Source: Candidatus Woesearchaeota archaeon
Lineage (GTDB): Archaea > Nanobdellota > Nanobdellia > Woesearchaeales > UBA11576
Direction: 5' to 3'
Assembly (NCBI GenBank): GCA_018675335.1
Contig: JABGYH010000004.1
Location: 62,001 to 126,000 of the forward strand
Length of the DNA stretch: 64,000 bases
The notes beneath the pieces are model-generated. The model was not told the origin of the DNA. It did no database searches and saw only the letters and a program-made list of their open reading frames with translations. The first letter of the stretch is position 1; every line of letters starts with the position of its first letter. Of the stretch, positions 52,149 to 60,421 are shown piece by piece. The translations under genes and the position numbers were made by a program.

Positions 52149-52751
52149 AAAAACTTATACTCAATAAAAGTATATAAAACTATTCATACAAATAAACCTG
52201 TGAAAAAGTAAAAAAATAAATTAAAAATAGAAACATTAAATCAAACGCAAACAGACATAGTTAAAAACAAAAAAAAATTAATGGTTAAAATTAACCACCC
52301 ACTAAAGAAAAAATAAATGCTCTTTTTCTCAATGTGTCAAAAAATCCTGCAAGAAGTATTAAGAACGCAATACTCATCATCAGAAAGTAATTACAACTAA
52401 TTAGCAAGCTAAAACACACAAAAATAGCCAAAAATTAAACTGAACTTGACAAACATAAAAATATCAAAAACCTGCTTTAAGTAGAATAATTTCAAAAAAA
52501 AAAGCATAAAACAAAAAAAATTACTAAAATAACAGAGAATCACGTAAAATCACCAAATAACATTATTATATCGCACTCACCATACTAATAAACAGGAAAA
52601 GGGGAATAAATAATCTGATCTTTATTGATTATTTTAAACAAACATGCTGTGTTGAGAAAAAAAAGAGAATACTAGCAAAAGCTCTGTACTAATTATTGAA
52701 TCACACTAGCGAAAGCTAGATTGAAACGGGCAAAAATATAGGTGGGGAACC
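52149..52751. other. 600-bp A-rich spacer before the ClpX-like gene
   Basis: No credible ORF on either strand. Long A-runs dominate. It ends with a GAAA-loop hairpin and ATTGAAAC (52706-52727) and a GGTGGGG ribosome site at 52741-52747. A stable RNA cannot be excluded. Confidence 0.4.
52706..52727 (+). other. GAAA-tetraloop hairpin with ATTGAAAC tail
   Basis: CTAGC-GAAA-GCTAG (5-bp stem with a GNRA loop) followed by ATTGAAAC, 24 nt before the ClpX-like ATG. It resembles an archaeal CRISPR repeat end, but only one copy is seen. A 5'-UTR hairpin is equally likely. Confidence 0.45.
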
Positions 52752-54692
52752 ATGACTGACAATAACCAAAATTTAGAACAAATAGCCAATGAAGGCGCGG
52801 CAAGCGTTCACGTAAGAGAACCGAAAAAACCAAAAAACGATGCAGAAATTGAATGGGACGATCCAGTATCAATCAAAACGTATTTAGATAAATTTGTGTA
52901 CGGACAAGAAGCTGCAAAACGAGCACTTTCAGTTGCGTTTTCTGATTATATGTCACTAGGCAAACAATCACACTCACTTCTTATTGGCCCATCAGGATCA
53001 GGTAAAACCTATATGATCTCAGTTCTATGTGACGCCGCAGGAATACCATTTGCAAAAAAAAGTTTAGCAAGACTAAGTTCTGAAGGTTACAAAGGAGAAA
53101 ACTTAAGTGGAATTGTTGAAGCACTAAAAGATGCCCGAAAAGGTATTTTATTCTTTGATGAATTCGACAAAGTAGCAGTTGCACAAAACTCACACTGGGG
53201 AGATAGTTTTCCTAAAAAATTACAAGAAGAATTATTATCATATTTTACTGGAGAAATTGTTCATGGAGTAGATACATCAAGATTTTTAATAGTTGCAGCA
53301 GGAGCGTTTCATGGAGGATTTGGAAAAACTTCATTATACCAAGTAATTCAAAAAAGACTTGGAGGAAGTCAAGCACAAGTAAAACCAGAAACATTGCTTG
53401 AACAATTAGTTGATCAAGACTTAATGGAATATGGCCTTATGCCTGAACTTGTTGGAAGACTGGCAAATAAAGCACCACTTGTTGAGATAGATTCTGAAGG
53501 ATTATATGAAATTCTTTCAAACAAAGAAAGTTCACCTGCAAAGGAAGCTTCCGAATACTTCCAAGAAATGGGAATTACACTATTATTTGAAGACTCAGCA
53601 CTACAAGAAATTGCAAAACTTGCAAAAACAGGTGTTGGTGTAAGAGGACTTCATAGCGTAGTAAATCAATTAGTAAATGAATATTCATTTGATCGAAAAA
53701 AACTTATCGGAACAACAATAACAATTGATAAAGCAAAAGTAGTAGATAAATTTGAGAAAGAAATTCAATTCGAAGAACCAGACGAAATAGAAATTGACTG
53801 GATGAATCCTGAATCAATTATCAATTATTTAGATAATTATGTTGTTGGACAAACAGAAGGAAAACAAGAACTAGCAAAAGCGTTTCACTTATACCACTTA
53901 AAATTACAAACTGGAAATCCACTTTTGCCAAAATCTAACGTATTAATACTTGGTCCATCAGGATCAGGAAAAACATACATGATCGAACTACTAGCAAAAA
54001 AAGCACAATTACCAATGGCAAAAACAAATGCAGCAGGAAAAGTATCTGCAGCATACTCAGGAGATAGATTTGTCGACGTATTTGATCAATTTAGTGAAAG
54101 TCAAACAACGGGAATTGTATATGTTGATGAAGTAGATAAAGTACTATTGAATCCAGGAAATCCAGTCAACAGTGAACTTACCGGTTGTCTTGAAAATGGA
54201 GAAGTTGGAGGACGCCACACAGGAGGATATTTATTCATACTCTCAGGAGCATTCCAACCATTATATGATTATAAAAGAAGACTACTAGCTCAACAAACTG
54301 AAGACGGAGTTGTTATTCCTGCAGGTTATGAAGGAATTGAAATTACTCGAGATGACTTACAAGAAGTTGGAATATCCCCCGAAATACTTGGAAGAGTACC
54401 AATCCTTGCAAAAACAGAAGCACTAAGCATTGATGATCTCGCAACAATCCTAACTAAAAAAGGATCCGTTCTTGAAGAGTATGGACAATACTTTGAATCA
54501 ATGGGAAAAAGTTTAGAAATGGAAGATGGCGCACTAAGAGTAATGGCAGAACATGCATATGGACTTCGAGGTGCAAGAGGACTAAAAGATGTTGCTAACA
54601 GATTATTTGGAAGCTACATAATGGGAATTGCGCAAAATTCCGAAGAAGTAATACGAGTTACAGAAGACGAAGCTCGACGTGTTTTAGGGTGA
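52752..54692 (+). CDS. Double-AAA ClpX-like ATPase
   Basis: 646 residues with two complete ClpX-type AAA+ domains in one chain. Domain 1: VYGQEAAKRALSVAFSDYM, Walker A GPSGSGKTYM (about 77-86), pore-loop-like EGYKGENLSG, Walker B GILFFDEFDKVA, GLMPELVGRL, sensor-2 VGVRGLHSVV. Domain 2: VVGQTEGKQELAKAFHLYH, GPSGSGKTYM (about 402-411), AYSGDRFVDV, GIVYVDEVDKVL, ISPEILGRVP, GARGLKDVANRL. No zinc-binding N-domain and no IGF loop to dock ClpP. It is probably an unfoldase or remodeller that acts without ClpP. The downstream gene follows at once. Confidence 0.88.
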   Translation: MTDNNQNLEQIANEGAASVHVREPKKPKNDAEIEWDDPVSIKTYLDKFVYGQEAAKRALSVAFSDYMSLGKQSHSLLIGPSGSGKTYMISVLCDAAGIPFAKKSLARLSSEGYKGENLSGIVEALKDARKGILFFDEFDKVAVAQNSHWGDSFPKKLQEELLSYFTGEIVHGVDTSRFLIVAAGAFHGGFGKTSLYQVIQKRLGGSQAQVKPETLLEQLVDQDLMEYGLMPELVGRLANKAPLVEIDSEGLYEILSNKESSPAKEASEYFQEMGITLLFEDSALQEIAKLAKTGVGVRGLHSVVNQLVNEYSFDRKKLIGTTITIDKAKVVDKFEKEIQFEEPDEIEIDWMNPESIINYLDNYVVGQTEGKQELAKAFHLYHLKLQTGNPLLPKSNVLILGPSGSGKTYMIELLAKKAQLPMAKTNAAGKVSAAYSGDRFVDVFDQFSESQTTGIVYVDEVDKVLLNPGNPVNSELTGCLENGEVGGRHTGGYLFILSGAFQPLYDYKRRLLAQQTEDGVVIPAGYEGIEITRDDLQEVGISPEILGRVPILAKTEALSIDDLATILTKKGSVLEEYGQYFESMGKSLEMEDGALRVMAEHAYGLRGARGLKDVANRLFGSYIMGIAQNSEEVIRVTEDEARRVLG

Positions 54693-54697
54693 TTAAA

Positions 54698-55216
54698 ATG
54701 AATGATAGACTTACCGAACTACTGACAAGTTCAAAACCTGCAAATTCTAATGCAGTAAAATCTGGAAAAGAAAACAATCTAAGAGATAATACTCAAGGAG
54801 AAAATCCAACTAGTTCGAAAAATACAACGCTAGAAATAACTCTAGAAGACGCAATTTTCAAACTAAGTAAATTACCTGCAAGTACTCAAGTTTATGTCGA
54901 ATATAAAAAATCAATAGTCAAACATGAACCAACATATGCATCACCACAAGAAGTAATAAAAGTACTTGAAAAAGATTTTGGTAAATGTATTTATTTTGAT
55001 AAAGAAGATTATGCAAATAGAATTACTTATGAAACATCCAGATTACCAACAAATGACTGCGAAGTTATAAAACATGAAATGTATTTTGAACATGCAGAAC
55101 TTGATGCAATATTTGGTGGGGAAAAAATTCTTGGACACCCATTTAGAACATTACGTATAAAGTATGAAACTCAAAATAGGCTCATAGATTATTTAAACGC
55201 ACCAATGCGCAGTTAA
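54698..55216 (+). CDS. Hypothetical protein coupled to the ClpX-like gene
   Basis: 172 residues from the ATG at 54698 (GGGTGA upstream; a GTG at 54689 would overlap the ClpX-like stop). The N-terminus is a disordered Ser/Asn stretch (SKPANSNAVKSGKENN). The rest is mixed alpha/beta with KLPASTQVYVEYKKSIV and KHEMYFEHAELDAIFGG. No family recognised. Its position 5 bp after the ClpX-like stop suggests a partner or adaptor (inference). Confidence 0.55.
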   Translation: MNDRLTELLTSSKPANSNAVKSGKENNLRDNTQGENPTSSKNTTLEITLEDAIFKLSKLPASTQVYVEYKKSIVKHEPTYASPQEVIKVLEKDFGKCIYFDKEDYANRITYETSRLPTNDCEVIKHEMYFEHAELDAIFGGEKILGHPFRTLRIKYETQNRLIDYLNAPMRS

Positions 55217-55274
55217 TTGACATGATCAAAAAAAAGAAATCAAGAAAAAAATTATTTCATTATTTTATAAATTT

Positions 55275-56408
55275 TTAATATTCTTCTACAAGCTTAACGT
55301 AATCCTTATGAACTTTAACTAGTTTATTTAAATCAACATATTCATTAGGACAATGCGCAAGTTTTTCATCACCCGCACCATAAATTATAAAATCACATTT
55401 TAAAAATCTAGAGTCAGTAGAATAACTCACACCTTGTGCTTTTCTTTTTAGAATTTTTTCAACCTTTTTAATTGTAGCAACAGATGATTGCGCAGCTTTT
55501 CCTGTTTCTAAAACTTTTATTTTGTAAGTCCAACTAAGTTTAGACTTAGAATGACTCGATTTAATTTTATTAATAATTGATTTAACTTCTGCAAGAATAT
55601 TTTTTGAGGTAATTTCTGGAATATGTCTTATGTCAATTCCAAATTTACAATAGTCAGCAACTTTGTTAAGTGCATCACCTCCCGAAATAATTCCAAAATT
55701 AACAGTTAATGGAGGTGAGAGATATCTGTTTGGTTTTGAATTTAATTTTAGTTTTGATAATTCTCCAATCAATCTTGAAGCCACCTGAATTGAGTTAGTT
55801 CCTAAGTGAGGTGTTGATGCGTGAGCAGACTTTCCAAAAATCTCAATTTCTGCTTGAATAACTCCTTTATGAGATACAATTAATTTTTGATTTGTAGGCT
55901 CCCCCACAATCACTAAATCTTGATTGAATAATTGAGAATGATTTTTTAGAAGCATTTCCGCACCAAGTTTTCCACCAGTTTCTTCATCAGCACAAAAAGC
56001 AAAACTTAACGTTGCATTAATACTTGCATATTTTTTTTGATTTTTCATAATTTCTTTTATTAAAACCATATGACTTGCGGCAGCACACTTCATATCACCA
56101 GAACCTAGACCATACAATTTATTATTTTTTATTACTGGTTTTAAAAATTTAGTAGTCCATCCACGAGAACCAGGAACTGTATCCACATGAGTCATAAACA
56201 TAATTTTTCGTTTTCCAGATCCTAATTTGATACTATTAATTAGATTAAGACGATTTGCTTTTCCAATAATCTTACTTCTAATTTTTAATTTTTTAAATTC
56301 TTTATCCAAATAAGAAATTATTGCTTTTTCATTTCCAGGAGGATTTTGAGAATCAATACTTATGAGCTTTGAAAGTTCATTTGCTAATTGGGTTTTTAAG
56401 TCTGCCAT
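55275..56408 (-). CDS. M20-family peptidase (ArgE/DapE type)
   Basis: 377 residues with MFMTHVDTVPGSRG (His), YGLGSGDMKCAAASHM (bridging Asp), FCADEETGGKLGAEM (Glu pair), VGEPTNQKLIVSHKG, the lid IFGKSAHASTPHLGTNS, and IIYGAGDEKLAHCPNEYVDL (His). Slightly shorter than the M20 at 40489, and not near racemase genes. It may deacetylate or desuccinylate amino acids or act as a dipeptidase. Confidence 0.88.
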   Translation of the reverse strand: MADLKTQLANELSKLISIDSQNPPGNEKAIISYLDKEFKKLKIRSKIIGKANRLNLINSIKLGSGKRKIMFMTHVDTVPGSRGWTTKFLKPVIKNNKLYGLGSGDMKCAAASHMVLIKEIMKNQKKYASINATLSFAFCADEETGGKLGAEMLLKNHSQLFNQDLVIVGEPTNQKLIVSHKGVIQAEIEIFGKSAHASTPHLGTNSIQVASRLIGELSKLKLNSKPNRYLSPPLTVNFGIISGGDALNKVADYCKFGIDIRHIPEITSKNILAEVKSIINKIKSSHSKSKLSWTYKIKVLETGKAAQSSVATIKKVEKILKRKAQGVSYSTDSRFLKCDFIIYGAGDEKLAHCPNEYVDLNKLVKVHKDYVKLVEEY

Positions 56409-56590
56409 TTTAATTTAACAGATGTGAATTTCATATAAAAACGTTTCTATATTAAATAAATAAGATTTTCGAGAATTTAAGTTAAAATATAAATTTAAAG
56501 ACCACATCAGAATTTGAAATAAATCTAAATTGAAAAATAAAACTAAAAGAACGTTAATTAATCATTCAAAATAGTAGTAATAGCTAGTAA

Positions 56591-56707
56591 TTATAAAATA
56601 AGGATAATAATGATTAAAAAAAATAATGCTAAAACTATTTTAACTACTAAATCGTCTTTTCTATTATCTCTAGTTCTTAGTTCTTGAGCCATCATTACAT
56701 CAATCAT
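56591..56707 (-). CDS. 38-aa tail-anchored membrane peptide
   Basis: A short ORF with AGAGGAAT before its ATG. It encodes a soluble, charged head (MIDVMMAQELRTRDNRKDD) and a single C-terminal membrane helix (LVVKIVLALFFLIIIILIL). Its ribosome site and classical tail-anchored form support it; the role is unknown. Confidence 0.5.
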   Translation of the reverse strand: MIDVMMAQELRTRDNRKDDLVVKIVLALFFLIIIILIL

Positions 56708-56992
56708 TTTTATTCCTCTAATACTTAACAGGTAACTTGAATGAATTAAAAAGGTTAGCATTCATAGTATCCCCATAGTAGTAATAAAATTTCAATTAGT
56801 ACGGGAAATACGAAAATACAAAGAATAGGCTGATTCTCCAGTAAAAAATACTAACACCCAACTAAAAAAAAGAATGCTAACTTTTTGGTTGAACAAATGC
56901 AAAAAGATAGTAACGGAAATAATCAAAAACCAATTAAAACAATATTTTAAAAAATAAATAATTGCAATTTTAAATTTAATTTTAAAAAATTT

Positions 56993-57003
56993 TCTCGACG
57001 AGA
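56993..57003. promoter_or_regulatory. TCTCGACGAGA inverted-repeat word
   Basis: Exact second copy of the 11-mer found at 28095-28105; it lies in the spacer before the coiled-coil/HTH gene. Confidence 0.35.
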
Positions 57004-57243
57004 TATGATGCACCATAAATGCTTCCACTCGAAAATAGTTAACAGAAGTTTTGGTAGTTGCGGAAGTAACGGAAATGAGGGAAAAAACGGAACATTTAAA
57101 TATGATTTTGAGATACTGAGTGTAGTTGTAAAAAACAACAGTTTTAGAACGACAAAATCTTGCGAATCTGAAACTTGCCAAAGACAACAAAACAAACATG
57201 CACAAAATACCGCTCAAGAGATATAAGATGAAAACTACAAAAA

Positions 57244-57250
57244 TATATAA
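57244..57250 (+). promoter_or_regulatory. TATA box, leaderless promoter
   Basis: TATATAA ends 22 nt before the ATG at 57272, which lacks a ribosome site. Confidence 0.55.
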
Positions 57251-57271
57251 ACGACAAAAATTCAAATCTCC

Positions 57272-57850
57272 ATGGGGGTCATAGACATGTTTGGTAAGAG
57301 AGGAAACTCTAAAGATAATATAAAATTAGCTACAGACTTAGTTAATATACAAACCAATCTAAAACACTCATTCTCAAAAATAAAAGAAGAATTTGACGAC
57401 CACATACAATCAATAAATGACAATACTTCAGAACTTACAGTCCTGGAGGGTAATGTCTGTGAAGTAGACAAACGCCTCACTAAACTTGAGGAAAAAATGG
57501 ATAACATACACATGATATTAAAGACCCTCCTATCCCAATCACACCTTAACATCGAATTAAACCAAGATGAACAAAAATTATTTTTACTATTATATACTTC
57601 AGATGAAGCAATGAATAGAAAAGAAATTTCAACAAAAATCTCACTTGAAGAAGAAACAGTAAGTGAATTGATTTTATCAATGACAGATAAAGGAATCCCA
57701 CTACACAGAATTAACACAACTCACGAAACACATTTTAAACTGGATGAAGAATTTAGACTTGCACAAGCAAGAGAGAAAATTATTAAAATTTGTCCAGAAG
57801 TAAATCAACAATACCAAAATAAATTATTATTCTCATTCTTTAACGAATAA
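57272..57850 (+). CDS. Coiled-coil plus winged-helix-like protein
   Basis: 192 residues. The N-terminal half is a long coiled coil (LVNIQTNLKHSFSKIKEEFD; VLEGNVCEVDKRLTKLEEKM). The C-terminal half is a probable winged helix (QDEQKLFLLLYTSDEAMNRK, EISTKISLEEETVSELILSM, GIPLHRI). The start MGVIDMFGKRG and this layout recall an uncharacterised archaeal protein type. It may be a DNA-binding oligomer. TATA spacing supports the ATG at 57272. Confidence 0.65.
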   Translation: MGVIDMFGKRGNSKDNIKLATDLVNIQTNLKHSFSKIKEEFDDHIQSINDNTSELTVLEGNVCEVDKRLTKLEEKMDNIHMILKTLLSQSHLNIELNQDEQKLFLLLYTSDEAMNRKEISTKISLEEETVSELILSMTDKGIPLHRINTTHETHFKLDEEFRLAQAREKIIKICPEVNQQYQNKLLFSFFNE

Positions 57851-57948
57851 ATTAAAATAGATTTTTAATGCGATGTCAAATAGTTATTACCAAATATATT
57901 AATTTCACCACCGCAATTTTTTTAAATTAAAAATATGCAATAAATGAC

Positions 57949-58389
57949 ATGACATTATACACACCCGAAACAATTACACTCAGACACTTAGATGGAAGAA
58001 TAGCAAACGTTGTTGCAGGAGATCATTATGTACCCGCAATATTTGTTGAAGTAGAACGAGTTTCCCTACAACCCGATCAAGTCGAAATTCATTCAATACC
58101 CTCACTTAAACCCGCACGAGATAAATCAGCATTTACTGATGCAGTATTAACATTAGAAAAAGCAGGTTATGGTTGGCACAGAGTTATGCTTTACACAGAT
58201 AAATTTGCAGGAGCACCTCAAGAATTATTTAATAGCAACACAAAACATGGAACAGGAACTCCTCTCAAAGAACAAGAACGATATGCAAGAGAAGCATACA
58301 GGCAATTAAAATTACTATTACAACAAGGAACGTTTAAACTTCACATAACACATAATGGAGCACCCAGTTTAGAAGAAATAGTTGAATAA
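57949..58389 (+). CDS. Hypothetical soluble protein
   Basis: 146 residues. Beta-rich start (ETITLRHLDGRIANVVAGDH, FVEVERVSLQPDQVEI), then a helical end (EQERYAREAYRQLKLLLQQG). No Cys and no catalytic motif. A promoter-like AAATTAAAAATATGC lies 20-34 nt upstream. Function unknown. Confidence 0.55.
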   Translation: MTLYTPETITLRHLDGRIANVVAGDHYVPAIFVEVERVSLQPDQVEIHSIPSLKPARDKSAFTDAVLTLEKAGYGWHRVMLYTDKFAGAPQELFNSNTKHGTGTPLKEQERYAREAYRQLKLLLQQGTFKLHITHNGAPSLEEIVE

Positions 58390-58403
58390 AAAAATAAAAA
58401 AAA

Positions 58404-58838
58404 TCATAAATTATTTTTCGATTTGTAATCACTTAAAATTTGGTGATGATCAAATGCAAATGATTCTTTGTAATTATCCAAATCTTTTAATTTAATTCTC
58501 ACAATACTTTTTGCATCAGACCCAGCCTCAGGAATCCCATAAGTTTTACAAACATAAACAGTCGATCTATACTTCCCCCTAGGATCTCTTCCAGGTGTTG
58601 AATAAACACCAAATTTTTTCATCGATTTTACACCAAGATTTGTTTCTTCTCTTAATTCACGAACAACTGCATCATCTAATGATTCTCCAGGATCAACGTG
58701 CCCACCAGGAATTGCAATGCCTGATGGATAATCTCTTCTTTGAATTAAAATAATCTCGGAACCATACAATGCAATCGCATCAACAGTTTCAATAAAATTT
58801 GATTCACTTTTTTTAGCTAACGATTTATACTCACTCAT
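58404..58838 (-). CDS. Nudix hydrolase (ADP-ribose/nucleotide pyrophosphatase type)
   Basis: 144 residues from the ATG at 58838; a longer frame reaches into the neighbour gene. The Nudix box is complete: GGHVDPGESLDDAVVREL followed by REETNLGV (Gx5Ex7REUxEExGU). FGVYSTPGRDPRGKYRSTVY resembles ADP-ribose pyrophosphatases. It overlaps the upstream gene's stop by 8 bp. Its position in the run after PRPP synthetase suggests nucleotide or NAD housekeeping. Confidence 0.88.
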   Translation of the reverse strand: MSEYKSLAKKSESNFIETVDAIALYGSEIILIQRRDYPSGIAIPGGHVDPGESLDDAVVRELREETNLGVKSMKKFGVYSTPGRDPRGKYRSTVYVCKTYGIPEAGSDAKSIVRIKLKDLDNYKESFAFDHHQILSDYKSKNNL

Positions 58839-59184
58839 TTTTACTAACCTCCCCATACAAAATAGTTTTTGTTTTGTGCAAGTTTCCATCCAATCTAACA
58901 TCTTCAATTTTCGTTTCAAAAGCAACGACTTTACCTGTCAAATTTTTTGGAATTTGCGAAACTACATCACCAACAAACGGATTAAAAAATCCATAATAAA
59001 CAAAAGAATGATTTGTCTCAATGATCTTCAAAACTTCAAGATCCCCCGCACACTCGATAGGACGAGGATCAAAAACAAAAGACGTGTTTTTGAAATCCAA
59101 GTTTTTCACAAAATAAAGTTTCCCCTCCCCTCCAAGTTCAAGTTTTCCATTTTCCCCCTGAACAAATCTAAGTAGTGCTTCCAT
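58831..59184 (-). CDS. Hypothetical protein between prs and Nudix genes
   Basis: 117 residues from the ATG at 59184 (GGGGTG 9-14 nt before); the GTG at 59196 would overlap prs. It has GGEGKLYFVKNLDFKNTSFV and KIIETNHSFVYYGFFNPFVG, with DVRLDGNLHKTKTILYG at the end; mainly beta. It is coupled to prs (2 bp gap) and to the Nudix gene (8 bp overlap). No family recognised. Confidence 0.6.
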   Translation of the reverse strand: MEALLRFVQGENGKLELGGEGKLYFVKNLDFKNTSFVFDPRPIECAGDLEVLKIIETNHSFVYYGFFNPFVGDVVSQIPKNLTGKVVAFETKIEDVRLDGNLHKTKTILYGEVSKNE

Positions 59185-59185
59185 T

Positions 59186-60232
59186 TTATTTTTCACCCCC
59201 AGAATAAAATAGAGAACTCACGCTACCACCAGGTTTTGAACTCTCATAAACTGCCCTAGAAAGTAATTTGTCAATTGGCAACACAGTCAACCAAGATGCG
59301 TTTTTTTCTAAGTACTCATTTGATCTTGGAATGGTTCCCGCAACAACAACTTCCAAACCCGACTCAGCAAACTTTTGTTCTGTTGATTTTTGCGCGCCCT
59401 CTTTTGCACTGAACAAACCATGACTAACACAAGCATAAACATTACGCGCACCTTTTTCTTTTGCAACATTTGCTGCTGCAACAATTGAACCCCCCGTATC
59501 AATCATGTCGTCATAAATAACAATGTCCTTGCCACTTATGTCCCCACCTATGAAATTCATAACTTCACATTGATTTGCACCAGTTCTTCTTTTGTCAATA
59601 ATGTATACTGGAACTGACTCATCAAGAGATTTCGCAAATCTTCTTGCACGAACAACACCGCCATGATCAGGTGAGACTACCACCAAGTTTTCGTAATCAC
59701 TTTGAAATTTTTCTTTGAAATATTCTGCGTGAACCAAAGAACCATACAAGTTGTCAACTGGAATTTGATAAAATCCCTGTGCTTGATCTGAGTGAAGATC
59801 CATCGTTAACACTCGCTCAACTTTAGGATTTGCCTGAATTAAATCCGCAACAAGTCTTGCCGAGATTGGTACGTGAGGTTCATCTTTTCTGTCTTGTCTT
59901 AAGTAAGACATATAAGGTAAAACCAATGTGATCGAATCCGCAGAACTTCTTGAAATTGCATCAGCAGTTAACAATAGTTCAACCAAACTAGAGTTAGGGT
60001 CAGGATGATACATCGAATGAAATAAGTAAACATCCTTATGTCTTGTCGCCCCAGGAAGTTTTGGTTTCATTTCTTTGTTTGCGAAAACTGTGCAATCGAC
60101 TTTTGAATAATTAAAGTTGCCTTGATCTTTAAGTTGATCAAATACGTTTTTTGCAAGATCACCCATTTCTCTTCCCGCAACAATTTCAATTGAGTTCCCA
60201 TTTTGTGCCATTTCATTTTTTGTTTGTTTCAT
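59186..60232 (-). CDS. prs: Ribose-phosphate pyrophosphokinase (PRPP synthetase)
   Basis: 348 residues, slightly longer than the usual 285-320. ATP + ribose 5-phosphate gives PRPP for nucleotide and NAD synthesis. Seen: LVLPYMSYLRQDRKDEPH (flexible loop with Arg-Gln-Asp-Arg), VLTMDLHSDQAQGFYQIPVD (metal-binding DLH), VVVSPDHGGVVRARRFA and the PRPP loop IVIYDDMIDTGGSIVAAANV. First gene of a three-gene minus-strand run and divergent from an NrtR-like regulator. Confidence 0.95.
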   Translation of the reverse strand: MKQTKNEMAQNGNSIEIVAGREMGDLAKNVFDQLKDQGNFNYSKVDCTVFANKEMKPKLPGATRHKDVYLFHSMYHPDPNSSLVELLLTADAISRSSADSITLVLPYMSYLRQDRKDEPHVPISARLVADLIQANPKVERVLTMDLHSDQAQGFYQIPVDNLYGSLVHAEYFKEKFQSDYENLVVVSPDHGGVVRARRFAKSLDESVPVYIIDKRRTGANQCEVMNFIGGDISGKDIVIYDDMIDTGGSIVAAANVAKEKGARNVYACVSHGLFSAKEGAQKSTEQKFAESGLEVVVAGTIPRSNEYLEKNASWLTVLPIDKLLSRAVYESSKPGGSVSSLFYSGGEK

Positions 60233-60262
60233 TTTCCCACCTTCAGACCTTTACGTTCTTTT

Positions 60263-60271
60263 TACGTTAAG
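60263..60271. promoter_or_regulatory. Direct repeat TACGTTAAG, copy A
   Basis: One of two identical 9-mers in the divergent prs / NrtR-like spacer, 56 bp apart (five helical turns). Candidate operator pair for the divergent regulator (inference). Confidence 0.4.
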
Positions 60272-60318
60272 CCTAAATCTGGCTAAGCATAACTACTATT
60301 TAAGCTTTATGTCTTTTC

Positions 60319-60327
60319 TACGTTAAG
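60319..60327. promoter_or_regulatory. Direct repeat TACGTTAAG, copy B
   Basis: Second copy of the 9-mer. It lies 22-30 nt upstream of a TATA-like TTTATAAAT (60350-60358) for the plus-strand gene. Confidence 0.4.
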
Positions 60328-60421
60328 TTAGCGTTTTTAATACGCAACATTTATAAATAGAAGAAATATTGATGAATTAAATAACAAAAATCGAGTCAAA
60401 ACTAACAAAAAATATCTGAAA

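Larger units (their letters stand above)
56708..57271. other. AT-rich spacer without recognised gene
   Basis: Frames on both strands here give low-complexity, Phe/Ile/Ser-rich or Asn/Lys-rich products with no ribosome site; I do not accept them. It holds an exact TCTCGACGAGA word (56993-57003) and a TATA box at its right end. Confidence 0.45.

Noticed and set aside
52706-52727. CRISPR array
   Set aside because: Only one repeat-like element, no second copy or spacer, and no cas genes in the window.
56792-57265. 157-aa minus-strand ORF and 73-aa plus-strand ORF in the spacer
   Set aside because: Phe/Ile/Ser- or Asn/Lys-rich composition, mutually overlapping frames, no ribosome site or promoter fit.
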